A stretch of DNA of 64,000 bases from the NCBI RefSeq assembly GCF_026790145.1, contig NZ_JALAMS010000008.1:109292-173291 (forward strand). Direction: 5' to 3'. Position 1 is the first letter of the stretch; each line of letters opens with the position of its first letter. The notes below the pieces were generated by a model that had not been told where the DNA came from, did no database searches, and saw only the letters and a program-made list of their open reading frames with translations. Positions 1 through 9,355 of the stretch are shown one piece after another. This DNA is from Bacillus_I endophytica_A (lineage in GTDB: Bacteria > Bacillota > Bacilli > Bacillales > Bacillaceae_H). The position numbers were made by a program, and so were the translations under genes.

Positions 1-486
1 TCCTGAAGTATCAATAGCGATATCTTCAGCATTTGTTCCAATCGTAATGGCTTGGTTATTCGTATTTAAAACTCTATAGCCGTTTCCGTTAACAAGGGCA
101 CCACTAGCATCTACATAAAAGTTGCCTGCTCTTGTATAAAATTCTTCACCGCTTCCTGATTGAACTCGGAAATATCCATCTCCGGCAATAGACAAATCAA
201 GCGTTCGACCTGTTGACTGTGTACTTCCTTCTGTATGAAGAGTATCAATAGACTGAATTTGTGAACCTAAGCCAATTTGTTTTGCATTTATCCCGCCTAA
301 ATTCACACCATTTTGGTTCGTTGGAGCATTTGCGCTTCCAACTTGCTGACTTATCATATCTTTAAAAAGAACTCTTCCTTTTTTGAATCCAGCCGTGTTT
401 ACATTAGCAACGTTATTTCCAATCACATCAAGCTTTGTTTGAAAGTTTTTCATTCCACTAATCCCAGAATACATCGAACGTAACAT
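1..486 (-). CDS. flgE: Flagellar hook protein FlgE, N-terminal part (cut by window edge)
   Basis: Major hook subunit, exported through the flagellar type III apparatus and polymerised outside the cell. The 162 visible codons begin MLRSMYSGISGMKNF, the flagellar rod/hook N-terminal signature, followed by the DVIGNNVANVNTAGFKK motif and a Gly-rich stretch ending in DLSIAGDGYFRV, as in B. subtilis FlgE (formerly called FlgG there). The start at 486 is chosen because AGGAGGAGA lies 7 bases upstream; an in-frame ATG two codons earlier sits too close to that site. It is the last visible gene of the flagellar operon, 21 bases after flgD. The C-terminus lies outside the window. Identity is well supported by the N-terminus and by position after flgD. 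Confidence 0.93.
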   Translation of the reverse strand, partial: MLRSMYSGISGMKNFQTKLDVIGNNVANVNTAGFKKGRVLFKDMISQQVGSANAPTNQNGVNLGGINAKQIGLGSQIQSIDTLHTEGSTQSTGRTLDLSIAGDGYFRVQSGSGEEFYTRAGNFYVDASGALVNGNGYRVLNTNNQAITIGTNAEDIAIDTSG

Positions 487-507
487 ATACATTCTCCTCC
501 TAAACTT

Positions 508-1134
508 TTATGATAAAACTCTTGTAATTTGACTTTGTTTAATCGTATTTCCATTCTCCATTTCAAAAAGAAGAATTCCATTTTTTAAAGAAACCGCTGT
601 AACAGCAGCCTCTTTTTCAGACCCATCTTCCTGCCATCCTATTGTTCGTCCAATAAGATTGCTTGCATTTCCTAAAACATCAGCATTTTGCACCCCTATT
701 TTATCAAGGTCCGCTGTGTTCCCTTTTAATCCTTCAGTTGTTTCAAACATCATTTGATTATCATCCATATAAACACTTTTAATGATGCCTGTTTGCTCTT
801 TTTTTGTTTGACCATTCTCTTCTGTTGAGCTCCAGGTCACCTTTTGATCTATTAAACTCTGCAGTTGTAAAAGTGTGTTCGGTTTTTGTTCTTCAATAAA
901 ACTTTGAACCGTTGTATTCAAATTTGTGATTTGTTCAAGCGTCGAAAAAGTCGCCAATTGAGCAATAAATTCCTTATCATCAACAGGATTTGATGGATCT
1001 TGGTTCTGAAGTTGAGTCATTAAAATATTTAGAAAATCATCTTTTCCAAGTTCGCTTCCTGAAGAAGACGTTTTCCGCTTCTCAGCTTGCATTGTTTCGT
1101 AAGAAAAGCGATTATTAATTTCCACTTTTAGCAC
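508..1134 (-). CDS. flgD: Flagellar hook assembly scaffold FlgD
   Basis: FlgD caps the growing hook and is required for FlgE polymerisation. The protein has 208 residues. The conserved N-terminal segment LGKDDFLNILMTQLQNQDP and then NPVDDKEFIAQLATFSTLEQ is the FlgD signature; the C-terminal half is a beta-rich region without a motif I can name. It begins immediately after the fliK stop codon with a GTG (TAG GTG). No strong ribosome binding site is visible, so it probably depends on coupling to fliK; a second in-frame GTG three codons later is an alternative. This is the gene named ylxG in older B. subtilis annotation. Confidence 0.92.
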   Translation of the reverse strand: MLKVEINNRFSYETMQAEKRKTSSSGSELGKDDFLNILMTQLQNQDPSNPVDDKEFIAQLATFSTLEQITNLNTTVQSFIEEQKPNTLLQLQSLIDQKVTWSSTEENGQTKKEQTGIIKSVYMDDNQMMFETTEGLKGNTADLDKIGVQNADVLGNASNLIGRTIGWQEDGSEKEAAVTAVSLKNGILLFEMENGNTIKQSQITRVLS

Positions 1135-2361
1135 CTACATTTCTTCTATCATTTCAAGCTCTTTTAAAATATCTTCAAAGCGATTCTCTTCTTTTTGCTC
1201 TTTTGATTGTTGTTCTTTTTGTTTTTCTTCTTCATCAGGAGAATCTCTTTTTAACTCAGCATCTGAACCCTCAGCGGCTGAAAACTGTTGAAGCACTTCC
1301 ATTTTTTCAACCTGTACGCCTTGATGGGTTAGAGCACTTTTCAAATGATGAAGATGATGTTCAAGCATCTCCTTTGTAGCTGATGTACTTGTTACAATTG
1401 TAGCAGTGAGCTTATTCTGTTGTTTTACAAGCTGAACCGTTATAGTACCAAGCTCTTGTGGATGAAGCTTAATGAGAAGCTTTGTTTGATTTCCATGAAC
1501 AAAGAGAGAACTACGCTGAAAAGCTTGCTGAAGCTGCCGTACAAGCCCATCTTCCTGTGAAGAACCGTTATTGCCAATATAAAAAACAAGCTGGTGGACT
1601 TTACTCATTGTCCCACTTGGAATAGTAGACAAAAAGTTATGTTGAGTATCTAACATTCCCTTTCCTTCTTCTCCTCTTTTAAAGGAGGGAAAAGGAAAAG
1701 AAGCAAACGGAGAAGAGAACTCTTTCCTCTGAGAAAGAGTAGTTAATTTCTGATCAATATGAGAAAGCATGCGCTCTAATTCTTCTCTTGAAGGTAGTTT
1801 AGATGATCCCTTTAAAATCTCATCTTTCACGTTTGTTGGAACGACCTCTAACAGCTTTGAAAAAACTTTTAAAGCTCTCATTTCATCGTTTGTTAATGTC
1901 TCCTTCATATCTGCAAATAAAGGGCTTTTTTGCATTAAAAAAACCAATTCAGCATCATGAGCGTTTCCCTGAATTAATTCTTTTTGAAGTATTTGAACAA
2001 TCTGTAGCATTTCTTGAATCTCTTTTCCTGTTCCCTTTTCATCAATAGGAAAGAGATTATCTAACCCACTCTTCTCTGTGAAGATTTTCTCAAGTTTTTG
2101 CACCCTTGATTCCAAGGGATTATCTTCCGAGGACTCTGACGTTATATGTTGATAAAAAAGAAGACTTATTAAATCTTCTGATGCCGCTATATTATCATCA
2201 TTTATGCTTTCCTTTTCTTCTATCTGTTGACTTTGTTGTTCCTGTTCTATACCTGCTTGAAGAAGCAAACCTTGAAAAAGAGGAGAAGCCATCTTCTGCT
2301 CTTTTTCAAGAGATGTTTTTAAAGAATGTAGTTGTACTATTTCGGATGTAGTAAGTTTCAT
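1135..2361 (-). CDS. fliK: Flagellar hook-length control protein FliK
   Basis: FliK measures hook length and triggers the export switch from hook to filament substrates by acting on FlhB. The protein has 408 residues. The first 240 or so are low-complexity and poorly conserved, rich in Glu, Gln, Ser and Leu. Residues around 290-360 carry the Flg_hook C-terminal domain, recognisable by LLIKLHPQELGTITVQL and then a run ending LKSALTHQGVQVEKMEV. The last 40 residues are strongly charged. The start at 2361 follows an AAGGAG box. It sits between ylxF and flgD as in B. subtilis. The C-terminal domain makes the assignment firm despite the divergent N-terminus. Confidence 0.9.
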   Translation of the reverse strand: MKLTTSEIVQLHSLKTSLEKEQKMASPLFQGLLLQAGIEQEQQSQQIEEKESINDDNIAASEDLISLLFYQHITSESSEDNPLESRVQKLEKIFTEKSGLDNLFPIDEKGTGKEIQEMLQIVQILQKELIQGNAHDAELVFLMQKSPLFADMKETLTNDEMRALKVFSKLLEVVPTNVKDEILKGSSKLPSREELERMLSHIDQKLTTLSQRKEFSSPFASFPFPSFKRGEEGKGMLDTQHNFLSTIPSGTMSKVHQLVFYIGNNGSSQEDGLVRQLQQAFQRSSLFVHGNQTKLLIKLHPQELGTITVQLVKQQNKLTATIVTSTSATKEMLEHHLHHLKSALTHQGVQVEKMEVLQQFSAAEGSDAELKRDSPDEEEKQKEQQSKEQKEENRFEDILKELEMIEEM

Positions 2362-2373
2362 TCCTTTTTCTCC

Positions 2374-2967
2374 TTATTGAACGTTCGCTTCTTCTGCCAA
2401 AAGTTCAGTATACTTAGCAGCCACGTCAGGCTCCATTTTTGCCAAAATGTTTGCGAGCGCTTCTGTTTTTAGTTGTCCTAGTAAATCTAGAGCTTGATCT
2501 TCTTTCAATTCACTTATAATAAGGGCCGCATTTTTAGGTGACATCGATTCATATGAACGAACAAGGTTCTTCATCTCCGCTGTTTGAGAGCCTTCCTCTT
2601 CCCCTGTGCTTGCTTCCGTTTCTTCACTATTTTCCTCAGTTGGCATTTCTGCTTTTGCACGCTCAAGCTTCACTTGAAGATTTTCAATTTCAAGATCTTT
2701 CTCTTTTATCTTTTTTTGCAATACTTCCATTTCTAGATTTTGCGTGCCAGATGAGTTCGTGGACTGAGATGATGCCTCTTGGTCGCTTTCTTCATCTAAG
2801 AAAGGAAGGGCTGAGAATACTTTTTCTTTAACATCAACTCCACTAGCGCTTAACAGAAAGTATCCTGCTCTACCTATAATAAGAAGAAAGAGTAAGAAAA
2901 TAATAAAAAGGAGAGGCCCTTTCTTACGCTTTGGCTCTTTTTCTGTCTCCGCCTTTTGTTTTTTCAT
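2374..2967 (-). CDS. ylxF: YlxF, MotE/MgtE-N-like flagellar membrane protein
   Basis: Flagellar-operon protein of 197 residues. A basic N-terminus (MKKQKAETEKEPKRKKG) precedes one membrane segment at about residues 18-38, then a coiled-coil region of Glu/Lys/Leu heptads around 75-115. The C-terminal 60 residues (MSPKNAALIISELKEDQALDLLGQL, split here over the motif) resemble the MgtE intracellular N-domain found in MotE. In proteobacteria MotE is a periplasmic chaperone for the stator component MotC; for YlxF an equivalent role is only inference. It follows fliJ by 10 bases. A GTGAGG ribosome binding site supports the start. Confidence 0.82.
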   Translation of the reverse strand: MKKQKAETEKEPKRKKGPLLFIIFLLFLLIIGRAGYFLLSASGVDVKEKVFSALPFLDEESDQEASSQSTNSSGTQNLEMEVLQKKIKEKDLEIENLQVKLERAKAEMPTEENSEETEASTGEEEGSQTAEMKNLVRSYESMSPKNAALIISELKEDQALDLLGQLKTEALANILAKMEPDVAAKYTELLAEEANVQ

Positions 2968-2977
2968 AAGCTTTCCC

Positions 2978-3424
2978 TCACCTAATTCCTTTCAATAAGT
3001 ATTGCTGAATAGATACTTCATCCATTTGTTTTGCTTCGCTCTCTCGTTGGAGGTTTTGATAATGGATAAGCGCTTTTGTTTCCATCTTTTCGTACTTCTT
3101 CACTTCGATGTTTTTCTCACGTAGCTTAACTTCTTTAATTCTCAATGTCTGTCGAGCGATGTTCATCTTTTGTTGAAGAACTTCAATTTCACGTTCTAAA
3201 TAATCCATATAGTTTTGAGACTGTTTTAACTTCTCGACAGAAACACCTATGCTCATTTCTTCATTATATTCATCAATAAAATTCTCTTTATGTTTCAAAC
3301 ATTGATAAAGACGCTGACCAACTTCTTCAAACTGCCTGACAGCTTCATTGTATTCATTCAGCATCCGATTTTTTTCAGATTGTTTAATTGCCATAACTTT
3401 AGAAAATTTAAACTGAAAACTCAC
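2978..3424 (-). CDS. fliJ: Flagellar export chaperone FliJ
   Basis: FliJ is a small, mostly coiled-coil component of the flagellar export ATPase complex and binds FliI and FlhA. About 148 residues, almost wholly alpha-helical and rich in Glu, Lys and Gln, as the family requires. I choose the GTG at 3424, giving MSFQFKF, because AAAGGA lies 9 bases upstream and the FliJ family starts with such a segment. The ATG at 3433 directly abuts AAAGGA, leaving no spacing. The gene lies 14 bases downstream of fliI. Sequence identity to other FliJ proteins is low, so position and coiled-coil character carry much of the call. Confidence 0.88.
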   Translation of the reverse strand: MSFQFKFSKVMAIKQSEKNRMLNEYNEAVRQFEEVGQRLYQCLKHKENFIDEYNEEMSIGVSVEKLKQSQNYMDYLEREIEVLQQKMNIARQTLRIKEVKLREKNIEVKKYEKMETKALIHYQNLQRESEAKQMDEVSIQQYLLKGIR

Positions 3425-3438
3425 ATTTTTCATTCCTT

Positions 3439-4740
3439 TTATACTAGGTTGTTCAGCTCTTCAATGCTTTCTTCTAAACGTATTTTTTCATCTGTTCCTT
3501 GTTTTAAGAAACTAATAATTTCAGGATATAAAGTCATTGATTCATCGATTTTCTGAGAAGATCCTCTTTTGTACGCCCCTATATTTATTAAGTCTTCCGC
3601 CTCTAAATATGTTGAGAGAAGATCTCTTAATCGATTTGCTTTCTCTTTATGTTCTTCGGTAACGATGCTGCTCATCACCCGACTTATACTTTTTAAAACA
3701 TTGATAGCTGGATACTGGCCTTTATTTGCAAGAGCTCGATCAAGCACGATATGACCGTCTACAATTCCTCTTACTGTATCAGCAATAGGCTCGTTCATGT
3801 CATCCCCATCAACAAGAACTGTATAAAAAGCTGTAATAGATCCCCTTTTGTTTCTTCCTGTTCTCTCTAAAAGTCTTGGAAGAGTAGCAAACACAGAGGG
3901 AGTATAACCTTTTGTTGTTGGAGGCTCACCAACCGCAAGCCCAATCTCACGCTGTGCCATTGCAACACGAGTTACAGAGTCCATCATAAACATAACGTTC
4001 TTTCCTTGATTTCTAAAATATTCTGCAATAGATGTTGCTGTATAAGCTCCTTTAATACGCATTAGGGAAGGTTGATCTGATGTTGCAACAATGACGATGG
4101 AATTTTTTAATCCTTCTTCACCTAAATCATGTTCAATAAATTCGCGAACTTCTCGACCTCGTTCACCAATTAACGCTATGACGTTTAAATCTGCGTTTGT
4201 ATTTCGGGCAATCATTCCCATAAGGGTACTTTTTCCAACTCCGCTTCCCGCAAAAATTCCTAGCCGCTGACCGTTTCCAACAGTTAATAGCGTATCAATT
4301 GTTTTAACTCCAACTTCAATTGGTTCACGAATTGTTGGACGCTCAAGCGGATTTGGTGGATCTTCTTCAGCTGAAACGTTGAAAAGACCTTTTGGAAGTT
4401 CTTCACCATTTAACGGCTGACCAAGCGGATCTAACACACGTCCAATAAGAGCTTCTCCAACTTTGATTTGGAGTGGCTTTGATGTTGTTTCAACAATACA
4501 GCCTGGCGAAATATCGCGTACATCTTTGTAAGGCATAAGAATAACAAACTCTTCTTTGAAACCTACTACTTCTGCTTTAATATGTGCTGCTCCATTGCGC
4601 AAGTGGATGTAGCATATGTCTCCAATAGAAGTGCTTGGCCCTCTTGCTTCAATCATTAACCCTACTACTCTCGTAACTTTCCCGTATCGTTTGAATGAAG
4701 AAATGTCTTCTATCCTATCTAAAATTTCTTTTACTTTCAT
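3439..4740 (-). CDS. fliI: Flagellum-specific export ATPase FliI
   Basis: FliI is the cytoplasmic ATPase of the flagellar type III export apparatus, related to the F1 ATPase beta subunit. The protein has 433 residues, the usual size. Walker A GIFAGSGVGKSTLMG lies near residues 160-175, and the GERGREVREF motif and VMFMMDSVTRVAMAQRE (Walker B region) follow. Its ATG overlaps the fliH TGA by four bases (ATGA), so translation is coupled to its regulator FliH. The order fliH-fliI-fliJ matches the known complex. Confidence 0.97.
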   Translation of the reverse strand: MKVKEILDRIEDISSFKRYGKVTRVVGLMIEARGPSTSIGDICYIHLRNGAAHIKAEVVGFKEEFVILMPYKDVRDISPGCIVETTSKPLQIKVGEALIGRVLDPLGQPLNGEELPKGLFNVSAEEDPPNPLERPTIREPIEVGVKTIDTLLTVGNGQRLGIFAGSGVGKSTLMGMIARNTNADLNVIALIGERGREVREFIEHDLGEEGLKNSIVIVATSDQPSLMRIKGAYTATSIAEYFRNQGKNVMFMMDSVTRVAMAQREIGLAVGEPPTTKGYTPSVFATLPRLLERTGRNKRGSITAFYTVLVDGDDMNEPIADTVRGIVDGHIVLDRALANKGQYPAINVLKSISRVMSSIVTEEHKEKANRLRDLLSTYLEAEDLINIGAYKRGSSQKIDESMTLYPEIISFLKQGTDEKIRLEESIEELNNLV

Positions 4741-5513
4741 ATCGTTTCCTCATCCTTTATCATTTCGACGAGGCTTTTCTTAATTTCAGCAAGCTGGCTG
4801 TCGATGCTTGCATTTACTTTTCCAAATGAAGATTCAATCATACAATCTGTTTCACCAAGATCCTCACTTGGATAAAAGAACAAGGAAGTATCAGAGCTTA
4901 AAAGCAGGCTAAGCTCCTCTTTTCGCTGAGAGACAAGCGTATAGTATTTTGGCGAGATGTATATATGAATATTCTTATGATCACGAACTTCTTTAACTGC
5001 TTTTTGAACAACATGAATATACTTCTCTTCATTTTCCTCAAGTTCAATATTCAAAATCTTTTTCGCAACCTTCATCCCAAGCTCTAAAATCACCATCTCT
5101 GATTGTTCAATATACTGATAATAAGAGTCTTGAACATGGTGAATCGTTGCTTCCGCTTCCTTTAGAAGCTCTTTATATTGATTTTCAGCTTCCTGTTTTC
5201 CTTGAAAAAAACCTTTTTCAAAACCTTCTTGCTTTGCTCTTTCCGAAAGCTGTTCATATTCTAATTGCCATTCTTTACGCTTTTCTTCAACCGTTTTTTC
5301 TGCTTCTTGAAGCAGTTTTTGTGCTCTAAAACGTATTCTTTCCGCCTCTGTTTGAGCTTGCTGAACTTCACTTTCAGCTTGCTCTCGCATTCGCTGCTTT
5401 TGAACTTCGCATTCTTCTACTGTTTCAATTTTGAATTGAACAGGCTGTATCCCTATCTTTTTTCCATCTTGAGCATGTTGGAATCCATGATGTTTTTTAA
5501 TAATATTAGACAA
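4737..5513 (-). CDS. fliH: Flagellar assembly protein FliH
   Basis: FliH is the stator-like regulator of FliI. The protein has 258 residues. Residues about 30-130 form a highly charged coiled coil rich in Glu, Gln and Arg; the C-terminal half contains the FliH/V-ATPase E-like segment around MVILELGMKVAKKILNIEL. The start codon is TTG at 5513, which overlaps the end of fliG by eight bases; no strong ribosome binding site of its own is seen, consistent with coupling to fliG. The 3' end overlaps fliI by four bases. Confidence 0.92.
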   Translation of the reverse strand: MSNIIKKHHGFQHAQDGKKIGIQPVQFKIETVEECEVQKQRMREQAESEVQQAQTEAERIRFRAQKLLQEAEKTVEEKRKEWQLEYEQLSERAKQEGFEKGFFQGKQEAENQYKELLKEAEATIHHVQDSYYQYIEQSEMVILELGMKVAKKILNIELEENEEKYIHVVQKAVKEVRDHKNIHIYISPKYYTLVSQRKEELSLLLSSDTSLFFYPSEDLGETDCMIESSFGKVNASIDSQLAEIKKSLVEMIKDEETI

Positions 5514-6525
5514 TCATATCATCCCCTCCGCCACGCGCAATCACAATTTCTTCTGATTCTTCGAGCTGACGAATAACTCCTACAATTCTTGATTGTGCTT
5601 CTTCTACGTCTTTTAATCGAACAGGTCCCATGAATTCCATTTCTTCTTTAAAAGTAGCAACCATACGCTGTGACATATTTCGGTAAACAACTTCTTTTAC
5701 TTCATCACTTGATACTTTTAAGCTAAGAAGCAAGTCTTCGTTACCAACTTCTCGAATAATACGTTGAATTGCTCTGTTGTCCAAAATGACGATATCTTCG
5801 AAAACAAACATACGTTTTTTAATTTCTTCTGCAAGTTCTGGATCTTGAATTTCAAGCGTATCTAAAATTGTTCTCTCTGTTGAACGATCAACACCATTGA
5901 GCACTTCCACAACAGCTTCAACACCGCCTGTTTGTGTATAATCTTGAGTAACTGTTGTAGAAAGCTTTCTTTCGAGGACTTTCTCAACTTCATTAATAAC
6001 CTCAGGTGATGTGCTATCCATAACAGCCATTCTTCTTGCAATATCTGCCTGCTGTTCTTGCGGAAGTAAAGATAAAATCTGGCCTGCTTGTGATGGCTCC
6101 AAGTAAGAAAGAACAAGGGCAATTGTTTGCGGATGTTCATTTTGGATAAAATTAAAGATTTGAGTTGGATTTGCTTTACGAGCAAAATCAAATGGGCGGA
6201 CTTGTAGAGACGATGTCAAACGCTTAATAATAAGCGCGGCTTGATCTGCTCCAAGTGCCTTCTCAAGAACGGTTTTGGCATAGCCAATTCCACCTTGAGA
6301 AATATAGTCTTGAGCAACAGCTAGACGTTCAAATTCTTCTAACACTTTATTTTTTGTTTCTAAATTTACTTTTTTAAGAGCTGAGATTTCTAATGTTAAA
6401 CTTTCAATCTCTTCTTCTGTTAAATGTTTATAAATCGATGCTGAAACGTCTGGTCCAAGCGTAATTAAAAGGATGGCTGCCTTCTGCTTTCCTGTTAACG
6501 CACCTTTTTGTTCCACTCTTGCCAC
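5506..6525 (-). CDS. fliG: Flagellar motor switch protein FliG
   Basis: FliG is the rotor protein that contacts the stator and the MS ring. The 339-residue length is typical. The N-terminal region contains LTGKQKAAILLITLGPDVSA; the middle domain has the EHPQTIALVLSYLEPSQA motif (EHPQ signature), and the C-terminal torque domain has MFVFEDIVILDNRAIQ followed by RIIREV. Start is GTG at 6525, nine bases after an AGGAGG. It follows fliF by 12 bases and overlaps fliH by eight, a compact operon. Confidence 0.97.
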   Translation of the reverse strand: MARVEQKGALTGKQKAAILLITLGPDVSASIYKHLTEEEIESLTLEISALKKVNLETKNKVLEEFERLAVAQDYISQGGIGYAKTVLEKALGADQAALIIKRLTSSLQVRPFDFARKANPTQIFNFIQNEHPQTIALVLSYLEPSQAGQILSLLPQEQQADIARRMAVMDSTSPEVINEVEKVLERKLSTTVTQDYTQTGGVEAVVEVLNGVDRSTERTILDTLEIQDPELAEEIKKRMFVFEDIVILDNRAIQRIIREVGNEDLLLSLKVSSDEVKEVVYRNMSQRMVATFKEEMEFMGPVRLKDVEEAQSRIVGVIRQLEESEEIVIARGGGDDMIV

Positions 6526-6537
6526 AATGTCTTCCTC

Positions 6538-8142
6538 CTAATCTTCTGTTAACCACGAACGTAGAAGTTTGACAAACTCATCAGGTTTGCTCTGTGCTAA
6601 GTCTTCAAGTCGCTGTCTTCTTTGCTGTTCTTCTGTTAGAGGCTGTTCTTCCTCTTCCTCTACCTCTTCTTCTAATGTATATGCTTCTTCCCATTCTTCC
6701 TCTTTCCACTCACGTTCTTTTCTTCTTCTACGAATGAGTAGGAAAGCTAGAATAATAACAGCTAGAAGCAATATTCCCCCAACAATGTACATCCATAGTG
6801 GAATAGAAGAAGATGCCTCTTGTACCACAGCCGTTTTTCCATTAAAAGGTTGAACAGATACAGCAATTTTGTCTTCGATTTGTTCATCTGTTAATGCTTG
6901 TTCATCATCATCTTGTTGAATTGTTGTTTTAACAATTGTGCCAAGAATTTGTTGAATATCATCAATACTTCCAGTTGGAAGTGAATTTGGATCATTTTTC
7001 TTTGGTGGTTCCACCATAACTTGGATACCAAGATCCTTTACCTTATAAGGACTTTCCACAATCTGACGACGGATACGGTTCACTTCATTATTGATTTTTT
7101 CTTCTTTTCGTTCATAGTCACCGTCTCCGTTTTCTTCACTGCTCTCATAGTTAGGGACTTCACCGTCTCCGGTCCCAGCAGTTCCCCCTTGCGCAGCATT
7201 CTCTCCTGTATATGTTTCTGTTAAACGTTCAGCACTTACCGCAATTCCTTCCATATTCTCTTTATCAACAGGTTCCACAAGGTTTTCTTCTCTTGTTTCT
7301 TGAGTGAAATCAATATCTGTTGAAACAGAGACAACGACTTTATCTTGACCAATCATCGCGCCAAGCATCTTCTGAACTTCTCTTTGTATATCTCGTTCAA
7401 CCTGCTTTTTCATCGCATACTGAGACTGTATAGAAGCGACCCCACCCTCAGGATTTTTTCCATCGTTATTTGCCAGATCATAGTACTCAAAATATTGATT
7501 CATAATAGCGATATTATCTGTTGGCAAATTCGGAACGCTTTTAGACACAAGGTGATAGAGAGACTGAATCTGCTGATCGTCAAATTGATAGCCAGGCTTT
7601 GTTGTAAGAACAATAGAAGCTTGAGCTTCTTCGCCTTTATCGCTCACCCATACGCTATCTTTTGGTAAAGAAATCATTACGTTTGCATCTTGTACTCCGT
7701 CAATTTCTTTAATAAGATTTGCAAGCTCCGTTTGCATGGCATCTACCTTTAGGACGCTAAACTCGTTATCTGTCATTCCAAATCCTGAGCTCTCACTAAA
7801 AAAGGAATAATCAATGCTGCCGCTTTTCGGAATGCCTTGAGACGCAAGCTCTACTTTCAATGAATCTACATTTTCTTTTGGGACAGAAATGGTTGTCCCA
7901 CCGTTACTTAACTCTGAGGATACCCCTTTTGCATCGAGCTCCGTTTTAATTTGTCCAGCTTCTTGAGCTGAAAGATTACTATAAAGAGGAACAAATTTTT
8001 CACGGGTAGCAAGCATAGACCCAACAATAATTGCCATTAAAATAATGACTAATCCTGCAATCAAGAACCATCTTTGCTTTTTACTTCGCTCTCTCCAAAA
8101 TCCAGTACTCCACTCTTTAATTCTTGTTAATCTTTCTTTCAT
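6538..8142 (-). CDS. fliF: Flagellar MS-ring protein FliF
   Basis: FliF forms the MS ring in the membrane, the base on which rotor and export gate assemble. The protein has 534 residues. The first membrane segment is at about residues 27-47 (WFLIAGLVIILMAIIVG). The ring-building motifs follow, including VPLYSNLSAQEAGQIK and the conserved NEFSVLKVDAMQTELANLIK. The second membrane segment is near 455-475 (IPLWMYIVGGILLLAVIIL). The short cytoplasmic tail ends in DEFVKLLRSWL, the FliG-binding segment. The stretch before the second membrane segment is Gly/Glu-rich, common in this family. It lies 71 bases after fliE. Confidence 0.96.
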   Translation of the reverse strand: MKERLTRIKEWSTGFWRERSKKQRWFLIAGLVIILMAIIVGSMLATREKFVPLYSNLSAQEAGQIKTELDAKGVSSELSNGGTTISVPKENVDSLKVELASQGIPKSGSIDYSFFSESSGFGMTDNEFSVLKVDAMQTELANLIKEIDGVQDANVMISLPKDSVWVSDKGEEAQASIVLTTKPGYQFDDQQIQSLYHLVSKSVPNLPTDNIAIMNQYFEYYDLANNDGKNPEGGVASIQSQYAMKKQVERDIQREVQKMLGAMIGQDKVVVSVSTDIDFTQETREENLVEPVDKENMEGIAVSAERLTETYTGENAAQGGTAGTGDGEVPNYESSEENGDGDYERKEEKINNEVNRIRRQIVESPYKVKDLGIQVMVEPPKKNDPNSLPTGSIDDIQQILGTIVKTTIQQDDDEQALTDEQIEDKIAVSVQPFNGKTAVVQEASSSIPLWMYIVGGILLLAVIILAFLLIRRRRKEREWKEEEWEEAYTLEEEVEEEEEQPLTEEQQRRQRLEDLAQSKPDEFVKLLRSWLTED

Positions 8143-8213
8143 TTTCTTCCCCCGGTTATGTTTCTTGTCTATTTATTTAGAGTCCAATAACCGCTAAACT
8201 TTGGAAAATAAAT

Positions 8214-8507
8214 TTAGATCTGCATTCTCATGATTTCTTGGTAAGCTTCAATTCCTTTATTACGGAATTGAATAGCAGCCTGCAGGGCAACGCTTGCTTT
8301 TTGAGACGAAATCATCACATTATGTAAATCTACATCTTCCCCATTCACAAGTTTTGTTGTCATAGCATCTGACTCATTTTGAGCTTCATTAACTTTATTT
8401 ACTGCGTCTTTTAAAAAATTAGAAAAACTTTGGTTTGTGCTAGCCGATTCATTTTTAGGCTGAAGCGCCTCAGTCTGCAATGATATGTTTGTAATTCCAT
8501 TAATCAT
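8214..8507 (-). CDS. fliE: Flagellar hook-basal body protein FliE
   Basis: FliE is a small rod/MS-ring junction protein exported early in flagellar assembly. The 97 residues end in the family signature VMISSQKASVALQAAIQFR, then AYQEIMRMQI at the C-terminus. The upstream FSNFLKDAVNKVNEAQNES segment is also typical. It follows flgC with a nine-base gap and precedes fliF. The ribosome binding site is GGGTGTAA. Confidence 0.95.
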   Translation of the reverse strand: MINGITNISLQTEALQPKNESASTNQSFSNFLKDAVNKVNEAQNESDAMTTKLVNGEDVDLHNVMISSQKASVALQAAIQFRNKGIEAYQEIMRMQI

Positions 8508-8516
8508 CGTTACACC

Positions 8517-8963
8517 CTACTTTCCAATCTCTAATGCTTTTACTAACATCCCTTTTGTTGCATTAAGTGCTGTAACGTTTGCTTCGTACGAACGAGAAGC
8601 ACTCATAAGGTCCGTCATTTCCTTTAATGGATCAACATTTGGTAGCTGTACATATCCCTGATCATTAGCATCTGGGTGACTTGGATCATATACAAGTTTA
8701 AAAGGTTCAGAATCTTCCTCAATTCCTGTGACTTTTACACCTGTACTATTTGTATTTAAAGCTTTTTGAAAAACAGTTGAAAACTGTTTTTCACTATCCG
8801 GTGCTATATTTACCATCTTGCGCCGATATGGTTGCCATTCTCCGTTTACATATTGCGCTCTTGTTGTATTCGCATTAGCGATATTTGAAGCCGTAACATC
8901 CATTCTTAAGCGATTTGCTGTTAAGGCTGAAGCGCTGGCATTTAATCCACTAAAAATTGACAA
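8517..8963 (-). CDS. flgC: Flagellar proximal rod protein FlgC
   Basis: FlgC is a rod subunit. The 148-residue protein starts MSIFSGLNASASALTANRLR, continues VTASNIANANTTRA (the ANANT rod signature), and ends with EMTDLMSASRSYEANVTALN, the conserved C-terminal helix of rod proteins. It lies two bases downstream of flgB and nine upstream of fliE. A GAGGA ribosome binding site precedes the ATG. The assignment is standard. Confidence 0.96.
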   Translation of the reverse strand: MSIFSGLNASASALTANRLRMDVTASNIANANTTRAQYVNGEWQPYRRKMVNIAPDSEKQFSTVFQKALNTNSTGVKVTGIEEDSEPFKLVYDPSHPDANDQGYVQLPNVDPLKEMTDLMSASRSYEANVTALNATKGMLVKALEIGK

Positions 8964-8965
8964 AA

Positions 8966-9355
8966 TTAATTTCCTCCTCTTAAGACGGTGTTAAGTGAGT
9001 TAAATTTCCCGCTCATTCTGTCTACTAAAGCTTGATAATAAAGCTGATTTTGAGCCATATCTGTCATCTCCTTATCAACGTCAACTCCATTGCCGTTTGA
9101 TTGATAAGCATTATGTACAGTTGTAACTCCTAGAGAAGAAGAGGACGTTGAAAATTCAAAATGACGAGGGTCTGTGCGAGTAGCTTTCAGAAGATTATCT
9201 TGCTCAGCTTGAAGCATACTTTTAAAAGATACCGTTTTTGCTTTATATCCAGAAGTATCTACGTTAGCAATATTGTTTGAAATTGTTTTCTGTTTCAACG
9301 AAGCATAGTTTAATCCATTTTGGATTGAACTCATCGTCTGTGAAAAAAGTTTCAT
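8966..9355 (-). CDS. flgB: Flagellar proximal rod protein FlgB
   Basis: FlgB is a rod subunit and the first gene of the large flagellar operon. The 129 residues contain the rod signature LKQKTISNNIANVDTSGYKA, split from KTVSFKSML, and the C-terminal YYQALVDRMSGKFNSLNTVL helix. The start follows AAGGAGAG with eight-base spacing. A sigma-A-type promoter is readable at 9407-9435, giving a leader of about 45 bases. Confidence 0.96.
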   Translation of the reverse strand: MKLFSQTMSSIQNGLNYASLKQKTISNNIANVDTSGYKAKTVSFKSMLQAEQDNLLKATRTDPRHFEFSTSSSSLGVTTVHNAYQSNGNGVDVDKEMTDMAQNQLYYQALVDRMSGKFNSLNTVLRGGN